A DNA stretch of 55,473 nucleotides from Pseudomonas sp. QTF5 (GTDB lineage: Bacteria > Pseudomonadota > Gammaproteobacteria > Pseudomonadales > Pseudomonadaceae). The stretch is from positions 1 to 55,473 of the forward strand of contig NZ_AZRW02000019.1 in the NCBI RefSeq assembly GCF_000512695.2. Reading direction: 5' to 3'. The translations under genes and the position numbers were made by a program. Within the stretch, counting starts at the first letter, position 1. The number at the start of each line of letters is the position of its first letter. Shown piece by piece: positions 17,262 through 24,970 of this stretch. The notes below the pieces were generated by a model. The model ran no database searches, had not been told where the DNA came from, and saw nothing but the letters and a program-made list of their open reading frames with translations.

Positions 17262-17387
17262 GGGCTGAGCATAGGGCGCGTCGCCCGGCGCCTCCACCGG
17301 AAAATCGACAGTGAATTTTTGTGGCCCTGAGCTACAGTCATCGGGTCACCGATAATCCTGTAAACGATATTTTCAGGAATCATCCTA

Positions 17388-17801
17388 ATGCAACCGTTCA
17401 CGATCAAACACATCGATCACATCGTCCTGCGCGTCAAGGATCTCGAACGAAGCATCACTTTTTACGGCGAGGTATTCGGCGCCGAAGTGGTCAAGCGCCG
17501 TGACGATCTGGGCATGGTGCATTTACGTGCGGGCACCTCGATGATTGACCTCGTCGACATCCACGGCGAACTCGGCCGCAAGGGCGGTGCTGCCGCCGGC
17601 AACGAACGGCGCAACGTCGATCACTTCTGCTTGCGCATCGAACCGTTCGACGAGGAAGCGCTGGTCAGGTACTTGCAGTCCTTCGGCCTGACACCCGAGA
17701 AAGCCGCCATGCGTTTCGGCGCCGAAGGTCACGGGCTGTCGATTTATTGCTTCGATCCGGACGGCAATCAGGTCGAACTGAAAGGACCGTCCCAAGGGTA
17801 A
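17388..17801 (+). CDS. VOC family (glyoxalase/bleomycin-resistance-like) protein
   Basis: A 137-residue vicinal-oxygen-chelate protein with two paired beta-alpha-beta-beta-beta units: IDHIVLRVKDLERSITFYGEVFGAEVV opens the first and VDHFCLRIEPFDEEALVRYL the second, with the C-terminal metal-ligand Glu in FDPDGNQVELKGP. It resembles the virulence-protein/dioxygenase subgroup common in Pseudomonas. No substrate can be assigned. The ribosome site AGGAATCATCCTA precedes the ATG. Its stop is 3 bases from the converging LysE remnant. Confidence 0.85.
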   Translation: MQPFTIKHIDHIVLRVKDLERSITFYGEVFGAEVVKRRDDLGMVHLRAGTSMIDLVDIHGELGRKGGAAAGNERRNVDHFCLRIEPFDEEALVRYLQSFGLTPEKAAMRFGAEGHGLSIYCFDPDGNQVELKGPSQG

Positions 17802-17804
17802 AGA

Positions 17805-18075
17805 TCACGCCCGTTTCGCCATCAACAACACCGAAGCTGCCGCCGACAACAAGCCCGCGCAGCAACGGTTGAAAATCCGCTTGCCCCGTGGTTCGGCGAA
17901 CCAGCGGCGCATGTGCAGGCCCATGTAGGCGTAGGCGCTGATGGCGATCCATTCCAGCATCAGGAATAACGCGCCGAGCACGACGAATTGCGCGGCAATC
18001 GGCCGACTCGGGTCGACGAACTGCGGCAGGAAGGCTGTGAACAGCCAAATAGCCTTGGGATTGCCCGAGAACCGT
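17805..18075 (-). pseudogene. 3' remnant of a LysE/RhtB family exporter
   Basis: The last roughly 87 codons of an amino-acid exporter. The typical NPKAIWLFTAFLPQFVDP segment and two C-terminal membrane helices are intact (VVLGALFLMLEWIAISAYAY; GLLSAAASVLLMAKR). The family is about 205 residues, and the N-terminal half with the TPGP motif is absent. Upstream of about 18075 the frame becomes unrelated, arginine-rich sequence that runs into the terminator at 18162. The closest explanation is a deletion that joined this tail to the end of the KaiC-like operon. Confidence 0.75.
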
Positions 18076-18161
18076 GTTTTTATCATGAGTGACGAGTGGC
18101 TCGGCCCTACAGCGGTGGATGCGAATCGCCGTACACTTGCGTTGGCTAATGGGTGTCCCCT

Positions 18162-18192
18162 AAAAAAACGGCCTTGGTTAAGGCCGTTTTTG
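18162..18192 (-). terminator. rho-independent terminator of the KaiC-like operon
   Basis: A perfect 9-bp stem, AACGGCCTT/AAGGCCGTT, with a 4-base loop, flanked by an A run on the left and a T run on the right. It starts 43 bases past the histidine-kinase stop and can work in both directions. Confidence 0.9.
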
Positions 18193-18234
18193 AATACGAA
18201 TGGCCGTTTTCGACCAACTAACATCAAAGAGGCG

Positions 18235-19260
18235 TCAATGGCCCGCCAACGGTAACGTCACCACGAACTCGCTTCCCTTACCATTACCCTCGCTTTTGCC
18301 GGTTACGCTGCCACCGTGGGCTTGGACCAACTCACGTACTACCGTCAGACCTATGCCCATGCCTGCGCCGTTGAAGCCGACCGCGTGAGCATCCTGGACA
18401 AAGGACTCGAAGATGAACGGCAGCGCCGTGGCCGAAATACCGATGCCGTTATCGCAAATGCTCATCCGCAGCACATCGGCTTCAGCGGTCACCGAAAGCG
18501 TGACCGTGCCATCTACCGGCGTATATTTGGCCGCATTGCCCAGCAGGTTGCCGAGGATCTGGGTGAGCCGCACTGGGTCACCGTTCACCACCAACGCACC
18601 TTCGGGCAACTTGGCCGTGAAATGCAAATGGTGAGCCGCCATTACCGGGCTGCACACATCGATGGCCTCCTGGATGATTTGCGCCATGTCCACGATGCGG
18701 CAATCGAGGTGAAACTTGCCGGTGCTGGCCCTGGACACATCGAGCAAGTCTTCCACCAATCGAGACATGTGCTGTACCTGACCTTCGATTAACCTCTGCA
18801 TACGCGGCAGTTCTTCACTGGGCACTCGCACCAGGCGCCCGGCGATCATGCTGATGGGCGTCAGCGGGTTGCGCAGTTCGTGGGCTACCTGGGCGAGGGC
18901 ATTGCGTTGTTGCGCCAACGTTTGTTCGGCCGAGGCTTGCAAATCTTGTGCGCTAAGGGCGGCGATCACCAATTGCTCGTTGGCCTCTCGCATCTCTAGA
19001 AACAGGCGTTGTTCTTCCTGCGTGCGTTTTGGCTTTTCAGCATCGGACTGCGCCAGGAGGATCGCCAAGACTAATTGCTGATTGGCCTCGATCAGTTGCT
19101 CGATCTGCTGGTTATCGGCGAGCTGGGTGTTGGCATCACTCAGCTCCTTTTGCAGTGCCGACAACACCGCGCGCGCCTCGACGGTTTTTTGGCCGAGCAG
19201 GAACAGTTCGCGAGCGGCAGTGGCCATCGCTTGCTCGTTCTTGCCATCGGCCTTATCCAT
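18235..19260 (-). CDS. soluble sensor histidine kinase of the KaiC-like operon
   Basis: A 341-residue cytoplasmic histidine kinase with no membrane segment and no PAS or receiver domain. A helical N terminus (1-120) contains two copies of EANxQLVxAxLxAQ at about 58-71 and 92-105. The H box is AHELRNPLTP with His127; the N box NLLGNAAKYT has Asn242; G1 is DNGIGI (270-275), then GAGMGIGLTVV. It overlaps the KaiC-like gene by one base (TAATG), showing translational coupling. No response regulator is encoded nearby, so the phosphoacceptor is elsewhere or the kinase acts on its operon partners. The terminator follows directly. Confidence 0.9.
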   Translation of the reverse strand: MDKADGKNEQAMATAARELFLLGQKTVEARAVLSALQKELSDANTQLADNQQIEQLIEANQQLVLAILLAQSDAEKPKRTQEEQRLFLEMREANEQLVIAALSAQDLQASAEQTLAQQRNALAQVAHELRNPLTPISMIAGRLVRVPSEELPRMQRLIEGQVQHMSRLVEDLLDVSRASTGKFHLDCRIVDMAQIIQEAIDVCSPVMAAHHLHFTAKLPEGALVVNGDPVRLTQILGNLLGNAAKYTPVDGTVTLSVTAEADVLRMSICDNGIGISATALPFIFESFVQDAHAVGFNGAGMGIGLTVVRELVQAHGGSVTGKSEGNGKGSEFVVTLPLAGH

Positions 19261-20729
19261 TATTTTTGCTCATCCGCTGTCTTGTCGAAACGATGCCGGG
19301 TTGGCCGCCCGCCGAGTAAACCTTCCTGTTCCGGCAACATCTCGCCGATCTGTAAACCGTTGTCGTCGATGCGGTACAGGCGCAATTCATCGGAGTGAGT
19401 GCTGGCCCGGACCTTGACCACGGCCATGATGCGCAACAAGCGACTCTGTACTTCAATATAGCGCTGAACGATGATTGCGTCGGTGAGAAACGCCGTACCG
19501 TAAGGGCTGAAACGCAGGTCGGTGTAGCGGTCTTCCAGCTCCGAGGTCATGAGTACACTGACTCCGGCGCTGGTCAGCGCAGTGACCATGCGCGACAGCG
19601 ATTCGCGGAAGTCCTCGCGGAAGGTCGGCGCCAGCGCCAGTTCGAAGCCCGACAGTGAATCGATCACAACGCGGGTGGCTTTCAGCCGGGTGATCTCGCT
19701 CAACAGCAACTGCACGATCTCGTCGATGGACAGGTCCGGGGCTCGGCTGTCCACCAGACCGACCTGTCCGCTCTGGATCAGATTCGCGAGGGTGGCATTT
19801 TGAGAGTGATTGGGCCGTTGTTCGAACACCGCGATCACCCCGGTTTCGCCATTGCGCGCGCCCTCGGCCAGGAAGCTCGACGCCAGAATGCTTTTGCCCG
19901 AGCCCGACGGCCCGGCTACCAGCAAGGAATAACCCCGAGGCAGGCCGCCGCCGAGCATCTCGTCGAGCTGAGCAACTCCCATTTTCAGGCGCTTGATGGG
20001 GAACTCCAACGGCGCTTCAACCGGGTTGGATGCCGCCGGCGCAAAGACCTTGATCCCCGACGTCGCGATGCGGAAAGTATGCAGCCCTGGCAGTGTCGGC
20101 TGGCCGCGCATCTTCATGATTTCCATCTTGCGCACCATGGAATTTCGCTGAACGCTCTGGCGCAGCCAGATCAGGCCATCGGCCACGGTGAAAATCGGGT
20201 TGGTATCGCTTTCGGTGAAATACTCGCCGATCAGGAAAGTCGTCGCCTGCCAGGTGGTCATCAACATGCCCAGTTGCTGAACGAACTGTGGCAGGTTGTT
20301 GTTCGGGTTGTCCTGGGTCTGACTCGCCAGCACTACAGAACGAAAGGAGTCGACGAACACCAGCGCCGGGGAGTGCGCCTCGACCTCGCTGACGATGCGC
20401 CGCAGCACTTCGTCCAGGTTACCGGCCAGGGTGTCATCGGCCAGGTTGACGTAGCGAATCGACTGGTTGATCGCTTCGTTGTCGAAAAAGTCGAATTGCT
20501 GCTGATAACGCAGCATCTTCAGCGGCGGCTCGCCCAGGACGGTGAAGAACAGCGCCGGACGCTCGGGCGTCGCCAGGGCAAACATCATCTGGTGCGCGAG
20601 GGTGGTTTTGCCGCAACCTGGTGGGCCTGCGATCAGGTTGAACGAAAACTCCGGCAATCCTCCGCCCAGCACCTCGTCCAGTCCTGGCACACCGGTGGCT
20701 AGACGGTTGATAGTCACTTTGGTGCTCAT
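19260..20729 (-). CDS. KaiC-like double-domain ATPase
   Basis: A 489-residue RecA-fold protein with two KaiC domains. Walker A motifs are GPPGCGKT (35-42) and GPSGSGKS (273-280); Walker B strands are ALVFVD (122-127) and RVVID (353-357). The catalytic Glu pair of cyanobacterial KaiC reads GE (66-67) in domain I and EQ (303-304) in domain II. By alignment from memory, the Ser431/Thr432 phosphorylation dyad is Ala413/Phe414 here, with only the later Thr416 kept. A clock-like phosphorylation cycle is thus unlikely, and no kaiA or kaiB is near. KaiC-like genes in environmental Pseudomonas have been linked to stress resistance. The start at 20729 overlaps the previous stop (ATGA). Confidence 0.9.
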   Translation of the reverse strand: MSTKVTINRLATGVPGLDEVLGGGLPEFSFNLIAGPPGCGKTTLAHQMMFALATPERPALFFTVLGEPPLKMLRYQQQFDFFDNEAINQSIRYVNLADDTLAGNLDEVLRRIVSEVEAHSPALVFVDSFRSVVLASQTQDNPNNNLPQFVQQLGMLMTTWQATTFLIGEYFTESDTNPIFTVADGLIWLRQSVQRNSMVRKMEIMKMRGQPTLPGLHTFRIATSGIKVFAPAASNPVEAPLEFPIKRLKMGVAQLDEMLGGGLPRGYSLLVAGPSGSGKSILASSFLAEGARNGETGVIAVFEQRPNHSQNATLANLIQSGQVGLVDSRAPDLSIDEIVQLLLSEITRLKATRVVIDSLSGFELALAPTFREDFRESLSRMVTALTSAGVSVLMTSELEDRYTDLRFSPYGTAFLTDAIIVQRYIEVQSRLLRIMAVVKVRASTHSDELRLYRIDDNGLQIGEMLPEQEGLLGGRPTRHRFDKTADEQK

Positions 20730-21160
20730 GGCGAATTTTCCTGCGAAGGGGTGTCGCTCAAAGAAGGTTCCCACACACCACGAAGCAAACGTGCGGTGAG
20801 CGAGGGCCCGATCAGCGTGGTCAGTAACTCGTAGAAGGTGGTCAGCAACACTTCACCGAAAAACAACGCATCGGCTTCGCTTTGTTCCACGAGTACGGAC
20901 TCGAGGGCCGTCAGATCCATGCCGGCCGGCACTCTGTCGCAGGTGCTGACCAGACGCGGATGATGGGAGGCGCACAGATGAAGGCTACGGCGATAAAGCG
21001 CGGCAACCCCTTGATGGCCAATGATGGGCGTGAGGGCTGTGTCCATATTCTGCAATATTGAAGCGATCGCTTGTGCAGTTGTTGCAATGTCAGCGTTGGG
21101 GCCAACGCGGTGCGTCAGAGAAGCTAGGATCTGACGGCTCTCTTCGCTTAGCGTGGACAT
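20726..21160 (-). CDS. small helical protein, first gene of the KaiC-like operon
   Basis: A 144-residue protein I do not recognise. It appears all-helical, with no signal peptide or membrane helix. Two segments look like a duplication: LTPIIGHQGVAALYRRSL (about 43-60) and LTTLIGPSLTARLLRGVW (about 113-130), sharing LT-IG----A-L-R. Its stop overlaps the KaiC-like start by four bases (ATGA), so the three proteins are probably made in fixed proportion. It may be an adaptor or regulator of the KaiC-like ATPase, which is inference. I chose the ATG at 21160; an in-frame GTG at 21199 is the alternative. Confidence 0.75.
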   Translation of the reverse strand: MSTLSEESRQILASLTHRVGPNADIATTAQAIASILQNMDTALTPIIGHQGVAALYRRSLHLCASHHPRLVSTCDRVPAGMDLTALESVLVEQSEADALFFGEVLLTTFYELLTTLIGPSLTARLLRGVWEPSLSDTPSQENSP

Positions 21161-21303
21161 GGCTGACTGATATCTGATGGACAGGGCTTGATAGTACACC
21201 CTCGAGCGAACCTATCGAGGTTTTATCGGCTGCGGCACCACGACTGCGGTCGCTTTCGACTGTGGATTCAACCGGTCGATAGCGGCCTGTCCTGATGAGC
21301 GGT

Positions 21304-21480
21304 TCAGGGGGCTTTGATGAAGTCTACGAATGCTCTTAGTGGAGAGGGTACGTAGCGATGCCCTTGATTGCCACGCAGGCAGGCGTGCTCAAGCAGATCG
21401 CGGGGGTGTTCGGGCCGGCCCCTGGCGTCCAGGTAGGCCGGTGACGCCGCCGTTGCGTAGCGTTGGAAACGAGGGCCGAA
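21304..21480 (-). pseudogene. internally deleted LysR-type regulator remnant
   Basis: Two separate pieces of a LysR effector domain sit side by side in one frame: RYATAASPAYLDARGRPEHP and then DLLEHACLR, typical of mid-domain, followed at once by GHRYVPSPLRAFVDFIK, typical of the extreme C terminus. About 100 residues that should lie between them are missing, as is the whole N-terminal DNA-binding part. No regulator can be made from this stretch. Confidence 0.75.
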
Positions 21481-21570
21481 ACGCCCCGAACAAGTCGGGG
21501 CGTTTGCTTGGTCCGCCATTACTGCGTTTTCACACGGTCTGCTGCGACAGCTCCTGCAGGGATCTCCTTA

Positions 21571-21783
21571 TCAAGCGGGACGTGGTGCTTCAACAGGCGG
21601 GGTGCCGTCGTGAAACATGGTCTTCAGTTGAGCACGCAGTTCTGGTGAGTCGGTGTGCTTGTGAACACTGACCGCATGCTGTGCAGCGGCCTCAAGCAGT
21701 TCGTTTTCAGAGTCTGCGGACAGCGCGACCGAGCATTTGGAATCGCTTGGAAACTCGCGGCAGTCGATGTATTTACGCGCCAT
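21571..21783 (-). CDS. DUF1059 family protein
   Basis: A 70-residue protein that follows the DUF1059 pattern almost end to end: MARKYIDCREFPSDSKC, then VALSADSENELLEAAAQHAV and HGHTD-like VHKHTDSPELRAQL. It is a small predicted soluble protein of unknown function. The ribosome site is excellent (GGGAGGAG). A CTATACT element upstream suggests RpoS control. It is divergent from the LysE exporter gene. Confidence 0.85.
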   Translation of the reverse strand: MARKYIDCREFPSDSKCSVALSADSENELLEAAAQHAVSVHKHTDSPELRAQLKTMFHDGTPPVEAPRPA

Positions 21784-21897
21784 GATCTTCTCCTCCCTAC
21801 GACGAAGGCAGGCCGTAGCCTGCGTGAACGATCACTCGACGCGATACCCCGTACATCAAACACGATTGAATGTCGCTTCGAGTGTGCCGACTCCTAG

Positions 21898-21904
21898 AGT
21901 ATAG
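21898..21904 (-). promoter_or_regulatory. candidate RpoS-type -10 element for the DUF1059 gene
   Basis: On the minus strand the sequence reads CTATACT, the core of the RpoS -10 consensus, about 115 bases before the DUF1059 start. No sigma-70-like -35 hexamer lies at normal spacing, which is also common for RpoS promoters. Confidence 0.4.
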
Positions 21905-22025
21905 GCCCGCCTCAGGGCGCATCGTGGCAGGCTTGCAATGACGCAGAGGGGAGTTTTCTTCAATACGATGTTCAGGCTGCTCATTACCTTGAGGCCTGGT
22001 TCAACTGAATTGAAGAAGGTATGCA

Positions 22026-22613
22026 ATGAGTCTGATTCTTTCCATGGCCGCGTTTGCGCTGGCGGCTTCGATTACGCCGGGGCCGGTGAATATTGTGGCG
22101 TTGAGCTCCGGAGCGCAGTTCGGCTTTCGCGCCAGTCAGCGGCATGTCGCCGGGGCGACCCTGGGGTTTGTGCTGTTGTTGGTGTTGATGGGACTGGGAT
22201 TGCATGAGGTGTTGCAGCGTTGGCCGGCGCTGACGCGGGTGGTGCAATGGGCGGGGGTGGCGTTTCTGTTGTTCATGGCTTTCAAATTGGCCACTGATAA
22301 AGGTCAGCTCGATGCCAAGGAGTCCGGCCGGGCGCCGTCGATGCTCTACGGCGCGGTAATGCAATGGCTCAACCCGAAAGCCTGGCTGGCGTGTGTAGCG
22401 GGGATGGGCGCATTTGTCGCCGATGGCGAAGCGCGGTTGGTTTGGCAGTTTGCGGCGGTGTATCTGGTGATTTGCTACCTGTCGGTGGGTTGCTGGGTGT
22501 ATGCCGGGACGTTTTTGCGCGGCTATCTGAGCAATCCGGCGGGGATGCGCCTGTTCAATCGGGTCATGGCGTTGTTGTTGGCAGTGAGTGCGGGGTATTT
22601 GCTGTTGCCTTGA
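22026..22613 (+). CDS. LysE/RhtB family amino-acid exporter
   Basis: A 195-residue inner-membrane exporter with about six hydrophobic helices. The signature ITPGPVNIVALSSGAQFGFR is at the N terminus, and QWLNPKAWLACVAGMGAF marks the fourth helix region. The likely substrate is an amino acid or derivative, otherwise undefined. AGAAGG precedes the ATG. The converging AraC regulator at 22759 may be its partner, since LysE and AraC genes are often neighbours in Pseudomonas. It is complete, unlike the remnant at 17805. Confidence 0.88.
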   Translation: MSLILSMAAFALAASITPGPVNIVALSSGAQFGFRASQRHVAGATLGFVLLLVLMGLGLHEVLQRWPALTRVVQWAGVAFLLFMAFKLATDKGQLDAKESGRAPSMLYGAVMQWLNPKAWLACVAGMGAFVADGEARLVWQFAAVYLVICYLSVGCWVYAGTFLRGYLSNPAGMRLFNRVMALLLAVSAGYLLLP

Positions 22614-22645
22614 GCCAAACCCACTGTCGTGGCCAGAGTACTTTT

Positions 22646-22740
22646 TGTGGCGAGGGAGCTTGCTCCCGCTCGGCTGCGCAGCAGTCGCTGAGATTCTGGG
22701 GCCGCTTCGCAGCCCAGCGGGAGCAAGCTCCCTCGCCACA
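22646..22740. repeat. inverted pair of the second REP family
   Basis: Arms are TGTGGCGAGGGAGCTTGCTC followed by CCGC, and its inverse ending CTCCCTCGCCACA. This differs from the main REP family (TGTGGGAGCGGGC) but has the same layout; further copies lie at 24317, 37026 and 41811. Confidence 0.92.
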
Positions 22741-22758
22741 GAAGTAGTGTTGCTGGTA

Positions 22759-23592
22759 TTAGCCGCGATACTGCCCCGGGGTCGCCGCCAGATGCTGTTT
22801 GAACGCACGCTGAAAATGCGCCTGGTCGGCAAACCCGGCTTCCAGCGCCACATCGGCGATCAACTTGCCGCTGCGCAGTCGATCTCGGGCGAACTGGATG
22901 CGTCGGTTAACCAGAAACGCATGGGGCGTCATGCCGTAATGCTGCTTGAACGCGCGAATCAGGTACGACGGCGACAGTTGCGCCGCCTCACAAATGTCTT
23001 CGAGCTTGAGCATCTGCGTGCAGTTGTCGCGGATATAGTCGGCGGCCCGTTCCAGCTTGAAATTGGGTTCGCGCAGCGGTTGATCGACGGGGTTGAGCCG
23101 CTGTTGCACCTCGGTGAAAAACTCCACCGCCGCGCTGTGCTTGTACAGCACGTCTTGCTGCTGATCGACCAATACCTCGTACAAAATCTTCAGGCCGGTA
23201 AACAGCTCGACGTCACGATTGTGGGTGATGGAGAACCGGCGAAACGCCGAGTCCTGGCTGAAGCCGAGCTGATGCTGTAAATCGGTCAGCCAAGGCGTCT
23301 CGACGTACAGCATCAGGTACGACCACGGCTGGTCGTCGATCGGATTGCAGGCATGCACATCGCCCGGATTCATCAGCACCACGGTGCCGGCACTGACCTG
23401 AAATTCCGATTGCTCGTGGATGTAGGTGCTGCGCCCGGCAGTGATTGCGCCAATGGAAAAGTGCGCGTGGGAATGCCGGCTGTAGCAGACCTCGCGACCG
23501 TCGGCGATGGAGCGGGCTTCGATGAAGGGCAGGGCATCGTCGCGCCAGAATCGCGGGGCTTTGTCTGTATCTTTGGCGACGGTGTGCTTCAT
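22759..23592 (-). CDS. AraC family transcriptional regulator
   Basis: A 277-residue regulator. An N-terminal cupin-like sensor domain (SRHSHAHFSIGAITAG, VLMNPGDVHACNP) precedes the C-terminal AraC DNA-binding domain (about 180-277) with both helix-turn-helices: LEDICEAAQLSPSYLIRAFK and IADVALEAGFADQAHFQRAF. It converges on the LysE exporter and may respond to the exported compound. The VOC gene downstream of its promoter side is transcribed in the same direction but lies upstream of it. Confidence 0.9.
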   Translation of the reverse strand: MKHTVAKDTDKAPRFWRDDALPFIEARSIADGREVCYSRHSHAHFSIGAITAGRSTYIHEQSEFQVSAGTVVLMNPGDVHACNPIDDQPWSYLMLYVETPWLTDLQHQLGFSQDSAFRRFSITHNRDVELFTGLKILYEVLVDQQQDVLYKHSAAVEFFTEVQQRLNPVDQPLREPNFKLERAADYIRDNCTQMLKLEDICEAAQLSPSYLIRAFKQHYGMTPHAFLVNRRIQFARDRLRSGKLIADVALEAGFADQAHFQRAFKQHLAATPGQYRG

Positions 23593-23626
23593 CTCGGTGT
23601 CCTCGACGGTTCAGCTTTGGAGTGTA

Positions 23627-24130
23627 TTAGCTCTCGCCAGCAAAGGCTCGTTGCAGCGTGGCGATGTCGAGTTTTTTCATTTGTAGCATCGCTGCCATGG
23701 CGCGCTGGGATTTGGCTGTGTCGGGGTCTTTCATCATGTCCATCAGAGCGAGCGGCACGATTTGCCACGACACGCCGAATTTATCCTTCAGCCAGCCGCA
23801 TTGCTGGGCTTCAACGGGACCGCCCGCAGACAGGCGCCCCCAGAAGTGGTCGACTTCTTCCTGAGTGTGGCAATTGACCTGGAATAAGATCGCCTCATTG
23901 AACTTGAACACCGGGCCACCGTTAAGGCCTGTGAAGCTCTGCCCATCGAGCTCGAAACTGACGGTCATCACCGAGCCTTCCGGCCGGCCATGGATTTCCT
24001 GACCGGCCTTGCCGTAATGGGTGATGCCGGTGATTTTTGAATGATCGAAGATCGCGCAGTAAAACTTCGCGGCTTCCTCGGCCTGATCGTCGAACCACAG
24101 GCAAGGCGTGAGTTTCTGAACGCGGTGCAT
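23627..24130 (-). CDS. PhnB-like VOC family protein
   Basis: A 167-residue VOC-fold protein of the PhnB/3-demethylubiquinone-methyltransferase-like group: LTPCLWFDDQAEEAAKFYCA, FELDGQSFTGLNGGP, and CGWLKDKFGVSWQIVP near the end. Despite the database name of the family it has no methyltransferase domain, and its activity is unknown. The start at 24130 has GAGGAG 8 bases upstream, better than a longer frame to 24157. It ends 34 bases before the AraC regulator start on the same strand, so the two may be co-transcribed. Confidence 0.87.
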   Translation of the reverse strand: MHRVQKLTPCLWFDDQAEEAAKFYCAIFDHSKITGITHYGKAGQEIHGRPEGSVMTVSFELDGQSFTGLNGGPVFKFNEAILFQVNCHTQEEVDHFWGRLSAGGPVEAQQCGWLKDKFGVSWQIVPLALMDMMKDPDTAKSQRAMAAMLQMKKLDIATLQRAFAGES

Positions 24131-24490
24131 GGCGGTGCTCCTCTGCGGGTTAATCACTCGGGATTATCAGCGTAGTCAGCCTGTGGTGGTCCGGTTGTGC
24201 CATAGATCGACAAATCGTGAGAATTCCCCTCAACCCGTTTAGAGCGAATGGGCAGCGACCGGTGGTCGATGAACATGGCTTGTGGGTCAAATTGCGCTTA
24301 GCTGTAGGGATAACCCTGTGGCGAGGGGGCTTGCCCCCGTTGGACTGCGAAGCTGTCCTGAAACCTGCAATCTCTTTCTGCCAAGCACACCGTATGCACT
24401 GGATTTGCGACTGCTTCGCAGCCGAACGGGGGCAAGCCCCCTCGCCACGAGGCGCCCCTTCAGAACACCGTGAGTCTGAGGAAAACCGCA
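24131..24490. other. intergenic gap with a REP pair
   Basis: About 360 bases between the divergent VOC and iorA-like genes. A pair of the second REP family spans 24317-24449 (TGTGGCGAGGGGGCTTGCCC and its inverse). The left part should hold both promoters; I see no clear hexamers or operator there. Confidence 0.7.
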
Positions 24491-24946
24491 ATGCTGACCC
24501 TTAATATCAATGGCAAGGACCAGGAACTGGATGTCCCCGCGGACATGCCGTTGCTCTGGGTGCTGCGCGATGTTGCGCACCTGACGGGCACCAAATTCGG
24601 TTGCGGCATGGCCCAGTGTGGCGCTTGCACCGTACACGTCGACGGCGCGCCGCTGCGCTCCTGCATCACACCCGCCACGGCGGTGGCCCACGGGCAGAAA
24701 ATTCTCACCATCGAGGGCTTGTCCGCCGATGGCTCGCACCCGGTCCAGCAAGCCTGGGCCGAACTCGATGTGGTCCAGTGCGGTTATTGCCAGTCGGGGC
24801 AGATCATGTCGGCGGCAGCCTTGCTGGCGAAGATTCCCAAGCCCACCGACAGTGACATCGACCAGGCGCTGTCTGGCAACATTTGCCGCTGCGGCACCTA
24901 CCCAAGAATCCGCGCAGCGGTCAAACGCGCCGCCGAAATCGGTTGA
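24491..24946 (+). CDS. (2Fe-2S) subunit of a molybdenum hydroxylase (IorA-like)
   Basis: A 151-residue iron-sulfur subunit that passes electrons from the Mo site. The plant-type cluster ligands are Cys38, Cys43, Cys46 (CGMAQCGAC) and Cys58; the second, C-terminal cluster uses Cys97, Cys100, Cys132 and Cys134 ([17 protein letters not shown]). It is closest in layout to the isoquinoline 1-oxidoreductase alpha subunit. Ribosome site TGAGGA. It lies 24 bases before the Mo subunit. It has no Tat signal, as usual for this type, and would be exported bound to the large subunit. Confidence 0.92.
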   Translation: MLTLNINGKDQELDVPADMPLLWVLRDVAHLTGTKFGCGMAQCGACTVHVDGAPLRSCITPATAVAHGQKILTIEGLSADGSHPVQQAWAELDVVQCGYCQSGQIMSAAALLAKIPKPTDSDIDQALSGNICRCGTYPRIRAAVKRAAEIG

Positions 24947-24970
24947 TACCACGTCGAAGGGAGCGGACCC

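Noticed and set aside
19260..20729. A true circadian clock kaiC
   Set aside because: No kaiA or kaiB nearby, and the phosphorylation dyad appears replaced by Ala-Phe.
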